Below are positions 1 through 5,707 of a DNA stretch of 8,370 bases, one piece after another. Numbering within the stretch: position 1 is the first letter of the stretch; each line of letters begins with the position of its first letter. The notes beneath the pieces are model-generated. The model searched no databases. It was not told where the DNA came from and saw nothing but the letters and a program-made list of their open reading frames with translations. This stretch comes from Spirochaetia bacterium (lineage in GTDB: Bacteria > Patescibacteriota > Minisyncoccia > UBA6257 > UBA9933). The position numbers and the translations under genes are program-made. The stretch lies in contig QYPD01000001.1 in assembly GCA_007279775.1 (NCBI GenBank), positions 1 to 8,370 on the forward strand, in the 5' to 3' direction.

Positions 1-477
1 ACGCCGATTGATTTCGCTTACTCCATTCATAGCACGGTTGGCGATGAATGCGTCGGAGCAAAAATAAACGGCAAAATCAGTCCGCTCGACCATCAATTGC
101 AGTCTGGCGACATGGTGGAAATTTTAATGCAGAAAAGTAAAAGACCTTCGGAATCGTGGTTAAGGTTTGCTAAAACGGACCAGGCAAGGAGAAAAATAAA
201 ATCTAGATTAAAAGAATCAAACAGTTTTACTCAAAAAAAGAGCACGCGTACGGAATTTAGAATCGTGATTTCAGACAGGATAGGAATTTTAAAAGATATT
301 ACCGCTGTTGTTTCGCGTTCGCGTATTAATATAGCAAATGCCAATTTGATTAAAACCGGCAGTTTCCCAAATATAAAATTAGTTTGCGATTTAAGCGATA
401 AAAGAAAAATAGAAAGCTTGGTCTTCAAGCTGAAAAAAGTGAAAGGAGTGAGAGAAATAAGTTATAAATCCGTTTGA
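1..477 (+). CDS. relA: RelA/SpoT-family (p)ppGpp synthetase/hydrolase, C-terminal part (5' end outside window)
   Basis: This is the C-terminal regulatory end of a stringent-response enzyme that makes or degrades (p)ppGpp. The frame is open from base 1, so the gene starts upstream; a TTG at 97 is not the real start. Residues 1 to about 50 form a TGS domain, recognisable by the opening TPIDFAYSIHSTVGDECVGA and by the later LQSGDMVEIL. Next comes the PSESWLRFAKTDQARRKIK segment that follows TGS in this family. Residues from about 85 to the end form an ACT domain (FRIVISDRIGILKDITAVVS). Only about 158 residues separate the TGS start from the stop, much less than in E. coli RelA or SpoT. The helical and zinc-finger (RIS) modules normally lying between TGS and ACT therefore appear to be missing. 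The gene converges on parB, and the two 3' ends overlap by 16 bp. The catalytic domains are not visible, so synthetase and hydrolase status cannot be judged. Confidence 0.9.
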   Translation, partial: TPIDFAYSIHSTVGDECVGAKINGKISPLDHQLQSGDMVEILMQKSKRPSESWLRFAKTDQARRKIKSRLKESNSFTQKKSTRTEFRIVISDRIGILKDITAVVSRSRINIANANLIKTGSFPNIKLVCDLSDKRKIESLVFKLKKVKGVREISYKSV

Positions 478-1592
478 ATTTTTCGGATGATTCCCTGGAT
501 TTCTTCAGGAGAATAAAAAGAGATTATGATTTTTCCTTCTTTTCGGCCTTTTTCTATTCTTACTTTGGCGCCTAAGAGTTCGGCGAGTTTTTCTTGAAGG
601 TCAAGCATTTCCGGGTCAATAGTTGTATTTTGTATATTGTATTTTGTATTTTGTATTTTACCGCCGATTCTTAGTTTGAGCTCGCGGACGCTTAAATTTT
701 TTTCAATAAGTTCTTTAAAAAGTCTTTGCTGTTGAGACTGGTCTTCAATCGTCATAAGCAAGCGGGCTTGGCTTTCATTTATTTGATTTTTGGCAATGGC
801 ATCTTGAATTTCGGTTGGCAAACTCAAAAGCCGCAAGGCGTTGGCGATTGTTTCTCTGCTTTTGCCTATGCGGGTCGCGACTTCCCTTTGAGTCAAACCG
901 AATTCGTCTTGAAGCTTGGCGTAAGCGCGGGCGGTTTCAACAGAATTAAGATTTTGCCTTTGAAGATTTTCAACTATTGCCAATTCCAATTGATTGGCTT
1001 TGGTTTCAACGCTTCTTATTATCGCAGGCACTCTTTCCCAACCGAGTAATTTCGCCGCCATTAAGCGCCTTTCGCCAGCAATAAGCTGATATTCCACATC
1101 GGCGCCGAATTCTTTTTCTATTTCTATTTTTAAAACTACAATCGGTTGAAGAATGCCGAATTCGCGGATTGAAACCGCTAATTCTTTCAGGGATTCCTGG
1201 TCAAATTCTTTTCTCGGTTGAAGGGGGTTTGATTTTATTTTTTCGACTTCAATATGGAAGATGGCGTCTTTGACCATCGGTTTTTGTCTCGAAAAGCCGC
1301 GGTCTCGCTCACCCAGCCGTTCGCTCGCCGCTTGCTCTCGGCCTTCGCTCCCCCGACCGTGGTCGGGGACCATGCCCGCTCCGGCCTGCGAGACACTTTT
1401 CTCAACAAAAACCGCTGAATTTTTATCAGGGTTTGTTGAGCGGAAAGTATCAACCTCCTTTTGGTTGGGCTGCGATTCGTTTTGTGAAATATTTTTCTCA
1501 ACAAAAACTACAGGCTCGTTTTTTTGGCCGTTTGTTTGTTGGTTAGGAACGTTTTTTTTCGGAATTAAAGATTCTAATCCTTTGCCGAGCAT
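462..1592 (-). CDS. parB: ParB/Spo0J-family chromosome partitioning protein
   Basis: Centromere-binding partner of ParA, acting on the nucleoid. The N-terminus MLGKGLESLIP is typical of chromosomal ParB. Residues 110-195 form the ParB nuclease-like domain, with NPLQPRKEF, LAVSIREFGILQPIVV and the AGERR motif at about 172-176 (the CTP-binding region in this family). A helix-turn-helix follows at about 233-258 (LTQREVATRIGKSRETIANA). The C-terminal dimerisation segment is about 325-376. At 376 residues it is longer than usual because of a roughly 100-residue low-complexity N-terminal linker. That linker holds two related pieces (VVFVEKNISQ and AVFVEKSVSQ), which match a 16-bp direct repeat at 1397-1412 and 1493-1508, and a GC-rich insert at residues 67-97. 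A TTGTATT-type microsatellite encodes residues 312-324. The gene lies 61 bp downstream of parA on the same strand and is probably co-transcribed. I saw no parS-like site in the window. Confidence 0.95.
   Translation of the reverse strand: MLGKGLESLIPKKNVPNQQTNGQKNEPVVFVEKNISQNESQPNQKEVDTFRSTNPDKNSAVFVEKSVSQAGAGMVPDHGRGSEGREQAASERLGERDRGFSRQKPMVKDAIFHIEVEKIKSNPLQPRKEFDQESLKELAVSIREFGILQPIVVLKIEIEKEFGADVEYQLIAGERRLMAAKLLGWERVPAIIRSVETKANQLELAIVENLQRQNLNSVETARAYAKLQDEFGLTQREVATRIGKSRETIANALRLLSLPTEIQDAIAKNQINESQARLLMTIEDQSQQQRLFKELIEKNLSVRELKLRIGGKIQNTKYNIQNTTIDPEMLDLQEKLAELLGAKVRIEKGRKEGKIIISFYSPEEIQGIIRKIQTDL
623..659. repeat. TTGTATTTTGTATT-type microsatellite inside parB
   Basis: A run of TTGTAT(T) units. 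On the coding strand it reads as repeated AATACAA and encodes KIQNTKYNIQNTT, residues 312-324 of ParB. It lies in the linker between the DNA-binding domain and the C-terminal dimerisation segment. The frame is kept, so it is a tolerated in-frame expansion. Confidence 0.7.
1302..1394. repeat. GC-rich palindromic in-frame insert in the parB N-terminal linker
   Basis: A 93-bp block far richer in GC than its surroundings. It is bounded by a 7-bp inverted repeat (GTCTCGC at 1302-1308, GCGAGAC at 1388-1394). At its centre is a perfect 8-bp-arm hairpin, CCCCGACC GT GGTCGGGG at 1351-1368. The length is exactly 31 codons, so the ParB frame survives. It encodes polar, Arg/Gly/Glu-rich sequence at residues 67-97 (for example GMVPDHGRGSEGREQAASER). 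The layout resembles the palindromic elements that insert in frame into genes in Rickettsia; relationship to those is not claimed. Confidence 0.6.
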
Positions 1593-1605
1593 AAATATAA
1601 TCCCA

Positions 1606-1700
1606 ATCTACGAATTTATCCGAATTTTCGAATGGCTACGAATACTTTTGTAGTTATTCGTATTTATTTGTAGATTCGGATGAATTTGTATTTTCGGATT
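1606..1700. repeat. Degenerate TACGAAT/ATTCGTA repeat spanning the parA 3' end and the parA-parB gap
   Basis: Repeated variants of CTACGAAT, TCCGAATTTTCGAAT, ATTCGTATTTATTTGTAGATTCGG and GAATTTGTATTTTCGG. It contains an 8-bp inverted pair, TACGAATA at 1637-1644 and TATTCGTA at 1655-1662, overlapping the parA stop codon. The repeat supplies the low-complexity ParA tail SENTNSSESTNKYE as well as most of the 61-bp gap before parB. Confidence 0.6.
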
Positions 1701-2457
1701 GCATTATTTCTTTCGCCAATCTTTCGTATGCTTTGGCGCCTTGTGAATTCGGGTCGTGCAAAATTATCGGCTTGCCGAAACTTGGCGCTTCGGCCAAAGA
1801 AACGGAGCGGGGGATTTCGGTGTCAAACACTTTGTGCGGGAAATGAGTCCTCACTTCTCTGGCGACTTCGCGCGAAAGTTTTTCTCTTTTATCATACATC
1901 GTCAGAAGCCCTCCGGCAACTTTTATTTGCCGTCCGAGGTTGTTATTTATCAAATCTATTATTTCTAAAATTTGCCCGAGCCCTTCAAGGCTATAATATT
2001 CGCATTGAATAGGAATTAAAACTTCGTCCGATGCCACAAGGCCATTAAGAGTTAGTAAATTTAAGCTTGGAGGTAAGTCAATAAAGATATAATCATATTG
2101 ATGCCGCAGGCGGTTGATGAATTTGCGGAGCAAGAATTCGCGTTCTTCCAAGCCGACAAGTTCAATCAATGCGCCACTTAAATTTTGGTTTGCCGGAATC
2201 AGGTGATGGTTATAAATAACGGTGTTTCTGATGAGTTTATCAATATCGGCGTAGCCTATCATGCCGTGATAGATGTTGTCGGTGACGCTTTTTGGGTCAA
2301 TGCCGAGCCCGGAAGTGGCGTTTGCCTGCGGGTCAAAGTCAATCAATAAAACTCTTTTTCCAAGAGCCGCAAGATAACTTGATAAATTGACGGATGTGGT
2401 TGTCTTCCCAACGCCCCCTTTGGAATTACAAATAGATATAACCTTCGCCATATCCAT
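1654..2457 (-). CDS. parA: ParA/Soj-family partitioning ATPase
   Basis: Nucleoid-bound ATPase that works with ParB to move replicated origins apart. The deviant Walker A motif SKGGVGKTTTS is at residues 12-22. The A' motif LLIDFDPQANAT is at about 37-48 and Walker B (YDYIFIDLPPSLNLLT) at about 116-131. The C-terminal half has the family pattern VFDTEIPRSVSLAEAPSFGKPI. The length of 267 residues is normal for a chromosomal Soj-type ParA without an N-terminal DNA-binding extension. The start could be ATG 2457 or the second ATG two codons later (MAKVISI); no clear ribosome binding site decides. The last 14 or so residues (SENTNSSESTNKYE) are low complexity and come from the AT-rich repeat at the gene's end, so they are probably not part of the fold. 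parB follows on the same strand. An AT-rich perfect palindrome lies just upstream and may be part of the promoter or operator. Confidence 0.97.
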   Translation of the reverse strand: MDMAKVISICNSKGGVGKTTTSVNLSSYLAALGKRVLLIDFDPQANATSGLGIDPKSVTDNIYHGMIGYADIDKLIRNTVIYNHHLIPANQNLSGALIELVGLEEREFLLRKFINRLRHQYDYIFIDLPPSLNLLTLNGLVASDEVLIPIQCEYYSLEGLGQILEIIDLINNNLGRQIKVAGGLLTMYDKREKLSREVAREVRTHFPHKVFDTEIPRSVSLAEAPSFGKPIILHDPNSQGAKAYERLAKEIMQSENTNSSESTNKYE

Positions 2458-2467
2458 ATTTTAAACT

Positions 2468-2490
2468 TTTTCTTGATTTTATCAAGAAAA
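2468..2490. promoter_or_regulatory. AT-rich perfect palindrome upstream of parA
   Basis: TTTTCTTGAT, a 3-base loop, then ATCAAGAAAA: 10-bp perfect arms, 10 bp before the parA start. It lies in the 54-bp gap between parA (leftward) and tRNA-Leu (rightward). On the minus strand a TTGATA falls in the right arm. It may be an operator for autoregulation of parAB, but a simple structural hairpin is not excluded. It does not resemble the parS consensus. Confidence 0.4.
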
Positions 2491-2511
2491 TATGTTTAAT
2501 TATTGAGATAT

Positions 2512-2597
2512 GCCGTGGTGGCGGAATGGCAGACGCACGCGCCTCAAGAGCGCGCGGGAGCAATCCCATGAGAGTTCGACTCTCTCCCGCGGCACCA
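2512..2597 (+). tRNA. tRNA-Leu (anticodon CAA), integration target
   Basis: A complete class II tRNA cloverleaf. The acceptor GCCGTGG pairs with CCGCGGC. The anticodon stem CGCGC/GCGCG closes the loop CTCAAGA, giving anticodon CAA (decodes UUG). The long variable arm has a GGGA/TCCC stem, and the T arm is GAGAG-TTCGACT-CTCTC. It ends in A plus an encoded CCA. The bases GCAC at 2592-2595 are the shared core of the integrated element, so the terminal CCA is partly or wholly supplied by the element. The recombinase frame continues antisense through the 3' half of this tRNA. Confidence 0.95.
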
Positions 2598-4052
2598 GAA
2601 AGGAAAAGTCAAAGAGTTTTGGTTCGCCTCGCTTCGCTCGGTGACTAATTCGTATTGGATTTTGGGGGCAAAAACGAATTGGCGGTTTCGCAAAATATGG
2701 TTCGAGCCGATGTTTTTCAGAAATGTTGTCATTTCGGAAGGATTAGGAGAGGAAAGCAGATTAGCGGCTTGATTCAAGGATTTTACAAACTCACGAGCCG
2801 GTTCGAGCCAAGACAATCCTTTTGTCTCAAAGTCGGTGATTTTTTCGTTTAACGCGACCTTTCGTGAAAGCAAACTCTGTTTTTTGGTGGCGTATTCTTC
2901 TGTAGATAAAGCGTCTGCTAAATAGATGTCTAGCAGTTTTTGAAGTTTTGCCTCAACTTGTGCTAACTGCTCTTTCAAAACACTAACTTCGCTTTGTGCG
3001 TCCTCTCTCGCTTTATCCTGTTCGCTGTCTAACGCCGCCAAAACTTTTTCGGTGTCTCGGCTCGATAAAGAAACTTTTTGAAGATAAGAAGTGATTTGTT
3101 CGGTTAATGCTTCCTCGCGGAGATAATGCTTTTCTTGGCACAACCCTTTTTTCTTGGTGCAACGATAGTAGTTATGACCTTTTTGTTTCTCGGCAGTTAT
3201 TGAGCAACCGCACGAAGCACATTTGAGAAGGCCAAGAAAAGCAAAATTATTTTTGTGAGATTCCTGTACTTTTCCTCGTTTACTCATCACTTCTTGGCAA
3301 GTATCAAAAAGTTTCTTTGAAATTAACGGCTCATGTTGTCCCTCAAAAATTTCCCCTTTCCATTTCATCAAGCCAAGATAGAAAATATTTTGTAGATTTT
3401 TCTGGATATTGCTAATGACCAACTTTTTCCCAAGATTGCCACGCAGGTTATTTTCCTCACACCAATTTGCGAGAGAGTGAAGTGTATATGCTCCGGTAGC
3501 GTACATTTCAAACATTTTGCGAACCTTAGAGGATTTCTCGCTATCAACATCAATACCGCGTGTTCTAGGATTATTGGTGTAACCCACCGGAGCCCAGCCG
3601 GGCCATACGCCATTTCGTATCTTTTGCCGTAAACCTCTTTTCACATTTTCTCGCAAATTATCTACAAAATATTTACTCTGTCCGAAAGCAATGCTCAACA
3701 TGAATAATCCTTGTGGGGTTGGCTCAAACCAAAAGGTGGGGAATTTGAGGGACCTAATCAAGCCACGATCTACGAAGTGGATTATCTTACCGCCATCTAC
3801 AGAATTACGCGCAAGACGGTCTGGGTGCCACGAAATAATGCCGTCTGCTTTCCCTCTTTCAATCAATGACAACATTTCTGCGAATTTCATTCGCCCGGGT
3901 TCTTTTGCGGTTTTGGCTTCCTGAAAGGAAGCGACAATTTCAAGTTTTTCTTTGGCGGCATACTCTTGCAACTCTACGAGTTGCGCTTCAATTGAAAGTA
4001 CTTGTCGGTCATCTTCTTCAGTAGATTTTCTTGCATAAAGTATGTATTTCAT
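2544..4052 (-). CDS. Large serine recombinase (resolvase/integrase family)
   Basis: Site-specific DNA recombinase that cuts and rejoins attachment sites through a serine-DNA intermediate. The resolvase-type catalytic domain is residues 2 to about 130, with nucleophile Ser10 in YARKS and Arg79/Arg82 in PDRLARN. The 'recombinase' DNA-binding domain is about 135-255 (RGLRQKIRNGVWPGWAPVGY). The zinc ribbon has Cys278, Cys281, Cys298 and Cys305. A coiled coil follows at about 345-412, as in large serine integrases. The length of 502 residues is normal and no frameshift is seen. The last 15 residues after Trp-Cys487 are encoded antisense in tRNA-Leu, and the stop lies in the anticodon loop region. 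In the circular form the same frame would instead enter the right arm and end with a different 31-residue tail. The ATG at 4052 is near-leaderless: a -10-like TTTAAT ends 11 bp upstream. The gene diverges from the symporter. Confidence 0.92.
   Translation of the reverse strand: MKYILYARKSTEEDDRQVLSIEAQLVELQEYAAKEKLEIVASFQEAKTAKEPGRMKFAEMLSLIERGKADGIISWHPDRLARNSVDGGKIIHFVDRGLIRSLKFPTFWFEPTPQGLFMLSIAFGQSKYFVDNLRENVKRGLRQKIRNGVWPGWAPVGYTNNPRTRGIDVDSEKSSKVRKMFEMYATGAYTLHSLANWCEENNLRGNLGKKLVISNIQKNLQNIFYLGLMKWKGEIFEGQHEPLISKKLFDTCQEVMSKRGKVQESHKNNFAFLGLLKCASCGCSITAEKQKGHNYYRCTKKKGLCQEKHYLREEALTEQITSYLQKVSLSSRDTEKVLAALDSEQDKAREDAQSEVSVLKEQLAQVEAKLQKLLDIYLADALSTEEYATKKQSLLSRKVALNEKITDFETKGLSWLEPAREFVKSLNQAANLLSSPNPSEMTTFLKNIGSNHILRNRQFVFAPKIQYELVTERSEANQNSLTFPFWCRGRESNSHGIAPARS
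2587..2602. other. attL: junction of tRNA-Leu and the element
   Basis: CCGCGGCACCAGAAAG joins the tRNA acceptor 3' strand to the element's left arm. The bases GCAC (2592-2595) are shared with the right junction (5809-5812) and, in reverse, with the internal attP-like site (4193-4196). Short shared identity is usual for large serine recombinases, which exchange at a 2-bp core. Confidence 0.7.
2592..2692 (+). repeat. Inverted repeat A, outer copy (element left arm L)
   Basis: 101 bp identical, in reverse complement, to 4096-4196; I compared them base by base and saw no mismatch. It encodes the C-terminal part of the recombinase (RNRQFVFAP through TFPFWC) and ends in the tRNA CCA region. It contains the near-palindromic CCTCGCTTCGCTCGG. 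The pair brackets the recombinase gene. Confidence 0.9.
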
Positions 4053-4069
4053 AGTTTTATTAAATTAAA

Positions 4070-4096
4070 GATTAAAAATTTTTCTTCCTTCAAAAT
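4070..4096 (-). promoter_or_regulatory. 27-bp inverted repeat upstream of the recombinase (likely promoter part)
   Basis: On the minus strand it begins ATTTTGAAGGAAG and ends TTTTTAATC. It matches 4341-4367 in reverse complement at 26 of 27 bases. It supplies a -35-like TTGAAG. An 18-bp spacer then leads to TTTAAT, which ends 11 bp before the recombinase ATG. The promoter reading is inference from spacing and hexamers. Confidence 0.5.
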
Positions 4097-4196
4097 GCGA
4101 AACCGCCAATTCGTTTTTGCCCCCAAAATCCAATACGAATTAGTCACCGAGCGAAGCGAGGCGAACCAAAACTCTTTGACTTTTCCTTTCTGGTGC
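4096..4196 (-). repeat. Inverted repeat A, inner copy
   Basis: Exact reverse complement of 2592-2692. Its plus strand reads in the recombinase coding direction (RNRQFVFAP to FPFWC). It is therefore a detached copy of the recombinase 3' end, pointing opposite to the intact gene. It joins inverted repeat B at GTGC (4193-4196). Confidence 0.9.
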
Positions 4197-4206
4197 AGTA
4201 TTCTTG
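4183..4206 (-). other. Internal attP-like junction, inverted
   Basis: CTTTCTGGTGC (reverse complement of the left arm end) runs directly into AGTATTCTTG (reverse complement of the right arm end). This is the sequence expected when the element's two ends join in a circle. It keeps about 100 bp of arm on each side and lies opposite in orientation to attL and attR. Confidence 0.65.
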
Positions 4207-4290
4207 AATTAGTCCGAACGCATTTCGCCGCCTGCGGCGGCGAGGAATTCCCCCCGCGAAAATTCGGAAAGGCGGCAGAGCCGCACCGCT
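4193..4290 (-). repeat. Inverted repeat B, inner copy
   Basis: 98 bp matching the reverse complement of 5715-5812 with one difference (A at 4277 against C at 5728). It holds the GC hairpin CGCCGCC-TGC-GGCGGCG and a second GC-rich segment ending GCCGCACCGCT. It forms the R half of the attP-like junction. With the outer copy it brackets the symporter gene. Confidence 0.9.
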
Positions 4291-4339
4291 CAAAACCGCA
4301 AAAGAACCCGGAGAAAAACATCGGCTCGAACCATGTTTT
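4291..4339 (+). pseudogene. Recombinase gene scraps joined by an internal deletion
   Basis: Two pieces of the recombinase gene fused head to tail. Bases 4291-4311 copy codons 46/47-53 (21 bp, equal to reverse complement of 3895-3915; KTAKEPG). Bases 4313-4334 copy the C-terminal NIGSNH region (22 bp, reverse complement of 2697-2718), with partial match on to 4339. In the intact gene these lie about 1.2 kb apart. The second piece is the direct upstream neighbour of the L arm in the intact gene, yet here it lies on the far side of the module. Confidence 0.75.
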
Positions 4340-4340
4340 A

Positions 4341-4367
4341 ATTTTGAGGGAAGAAAAATTTTTAATC
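4341..4367 (+). promoter_or_regulatory. 27-bp inverted repeat upstream of the symporter (likely promoter part)
   Basis: It begins ATTTTGAGGGAAG and ends TTTTTAATC, and lies 14 bp before the symporter ATG. It is a copy of the segment preceding the recombinase, facing the other way. A -35-like TTGAGG is followed after 17 bp by CATAAG, a weak -10. The two genes thus share the same upstream segment, and the pair encloses 244 bp of attP-like and recombinase-derived sequence. Confidence 0.5.
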
Positions 4368-4381
4368 ATAAGAATTAATTT

Positions 4382-5707
4382 ATGTTAGCAACTTCACTTT
4401 TTATCATCGTAGCCCTCATCATGTTGACTGTTGGATATTTTGCCGGAAGAAAACAAGATGATGAAGGATACAACTTATACAATCGTAAATTGCCGATGCT
4501 TGGGTATTTAGTATCATATGCGGCTACTTTTATCGGTGCTGGGTTTTTCATAACTGGCACAGCTTACGCTTATCGTTACGGACTTGGTTTGGCTTGGTTT
4601 TTTCTCGGAATGATTTTTGGCATAATCATTTTTGGCTATTTTGCTAAATCTCTAAAGGAAAAAACAAAGGATTTGGGACTGCATACTTTACCTGATTTTT
4701 TTAGCTGGCGGTTCGGTGTAAAAGCGGCAAAAGTTTTAACATTCATTACCCTTTTATTATTGGCTGGCGACATTTCTATTCAACTCATTGGCGGTGGAAA
4801 GCTTTTACAATCTCTCGGGGTGCTAGATTATTCGGTGTCGGTCGGCATTACTGTTGTGGTTGTGGCGGCATATTTGATATTTAGTGGTTTTCGTGCAGTG
4901 ATATGGACTGATTATGTGCTCATGAGTGCAATAATTATTCTTACTGGTATTCTTGCTGTTTTCAGTGGAAAATATTTTCAACCGACACCGGAACAATTAA
5001 ATCTTTTCACTGTCCCTATCGGCACTACCCTTGGTTTTTTTCTTTTTGGTTTATTTGGACCTTTTTCAATTTCAACTTATTACCAAAGAGTTTTTGCCGC
5101 CGAATCGGGCGAAACTGCTCGGAAAGGAACTTGGCTTAGCAGCTTGGCGATTTTATTGCCGGGTGCTGGATTGTTCATAATCGGAATGACGGCAAAAAAT
5201 TTATTTCCAAATATCGACCCCGATATTGCTTTCCTTCGCATTATCCAGCTTGGCGGACAAACTATCGCTCTTGTTGGGGCTCTAGTTTTGTGGGCCGCAC
5301 TCATGAGCACTGTTGATACCTTAACTTTTGCCGGAAGCCAAATTTTTTGCAAAGATTTACTCGGAAAACCACTTAGCAAAAAGAATGTTGGCGTTGGTAT
5401 TGTTATTCTGCTTGGTTTGGGTTTAATCATTAGTTTTGCTTTACCGTCTGTGACCGCCGTTGCTTTAATGTTTTTGGGTGGCGGAATGGCTGTAGCCCCG
5501 TCGGCATTTTTCCAGTGGTTTATGAAAACTCTAAAACAATATTCCGTAATTACTTCTTTGGTAACTGGCATTATCGCTCTATTTTTGTATGCCGCCACAA
5601 AAGGTATAAGTCCAAATGTCGTTGCTGTTTCTTTTGCTGTTTCAACTATTGTTTTACTTTCAGTCCATTTCATTGGAAAATTATTTAGCCGCCAAAGAAA
5701 AACTTGA
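4382..5707 (+). CDS. Sodium:solute symporter family (SSS) membrane transporter
   Basis: An inner-membrane carrier that would take up a small solute with Na+. The 441 residues are mostly hydrophobic, with about 12-13 membrane-spanning stretches, a little short for the family. The N-terminal pattern matches the family: GYFAGRK with a following NRKLPMLGY, then ATFIGAGFFITGTAYAYRYG near residues 48-67, which corresponds to the substrate- and Na+-site region. The segment ALMSTVDTLTFAG (Ser309, Thr310, Asp312) matches the conserved Na+-binding helix seen in PutP-like transporters. The substrate cannot be read from sequence. The ATG at 4382 follows a promoter-like segment shared with the recombinase, and no Shine-Dalgarno is seen. 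The last codons (RQRKT, stop) are a 27-bp scrap of recombinase DNA read in another frame, so the native C-terminus was probably altered when the gene entered the element. It is the only cargo gene. Confidence 0.85.
   Translation: MLATSLFIIVALIMLTVGYFAGRKQDDEGYNLYNRKLPMLGYLVSYAATFIGAGFFITGTAYAYRYGLGLAWFFLGMIFGIIIFGYFAKSLKEKTKDLGLHTLPDFFSWRFGVKAAKVLTFITLLLLAGDISIQLIGGGKLLQSLGVLDYSVSVGITVVVVAAYLIFSGFRAVIWTDYVLMSAIIILTGILAVFSGKYFQPTPEQLNLFTVPIGTTLGFFLFGLFGPFSISTYYQRVFAAESGETARKGTWLSSLAILLPGAGLFIIGMTAKNLFPNIDPDIAFLRIIQLGGQTIALVGALVLWAALMSTVDTLTFAGSQIFCKDLLGKPLSKKNVGVGIVILLGLGLIISFALPSVTAVALMFLGGGMAVAPSAFFQWFMKTLKQYSVITSLVTGIIALFLYAATKGISPNVVAVSFAVSTIVLLSVHFIGKLFSRQRKT

Noticed and set aside
726..1049. 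107-codon plus-strand open frame inside parB
   Set aside because: Shadow of ParB in the opposite direction with no family signal.
1606..1700. CRISPR array or parS cluster
   Set aside because: Units are degenerate and unevenly spaced with no unique spacers, and none resembles the parS consensus TGTTTCACGTGAAACA. No cas gene is present.
4049..4369. Open frames on both strands across the recombinase-symporter gap (for example 4002-4388 plus, 4049-4369 minus)
   Set aside because: They arise from copied recombinase 3' sequence, the R arm and scraps. The plus-strand frame matches the recombinase C-terminus but has no catalytic part, so it is annotated as repeats and scraps rather than a gene.
5080..5673. 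197-codon minus-strand open frame inside the symporter gene
   Set aside because: Antisense shadow of a clear membrane-transporter gene; its translation has no domain features.
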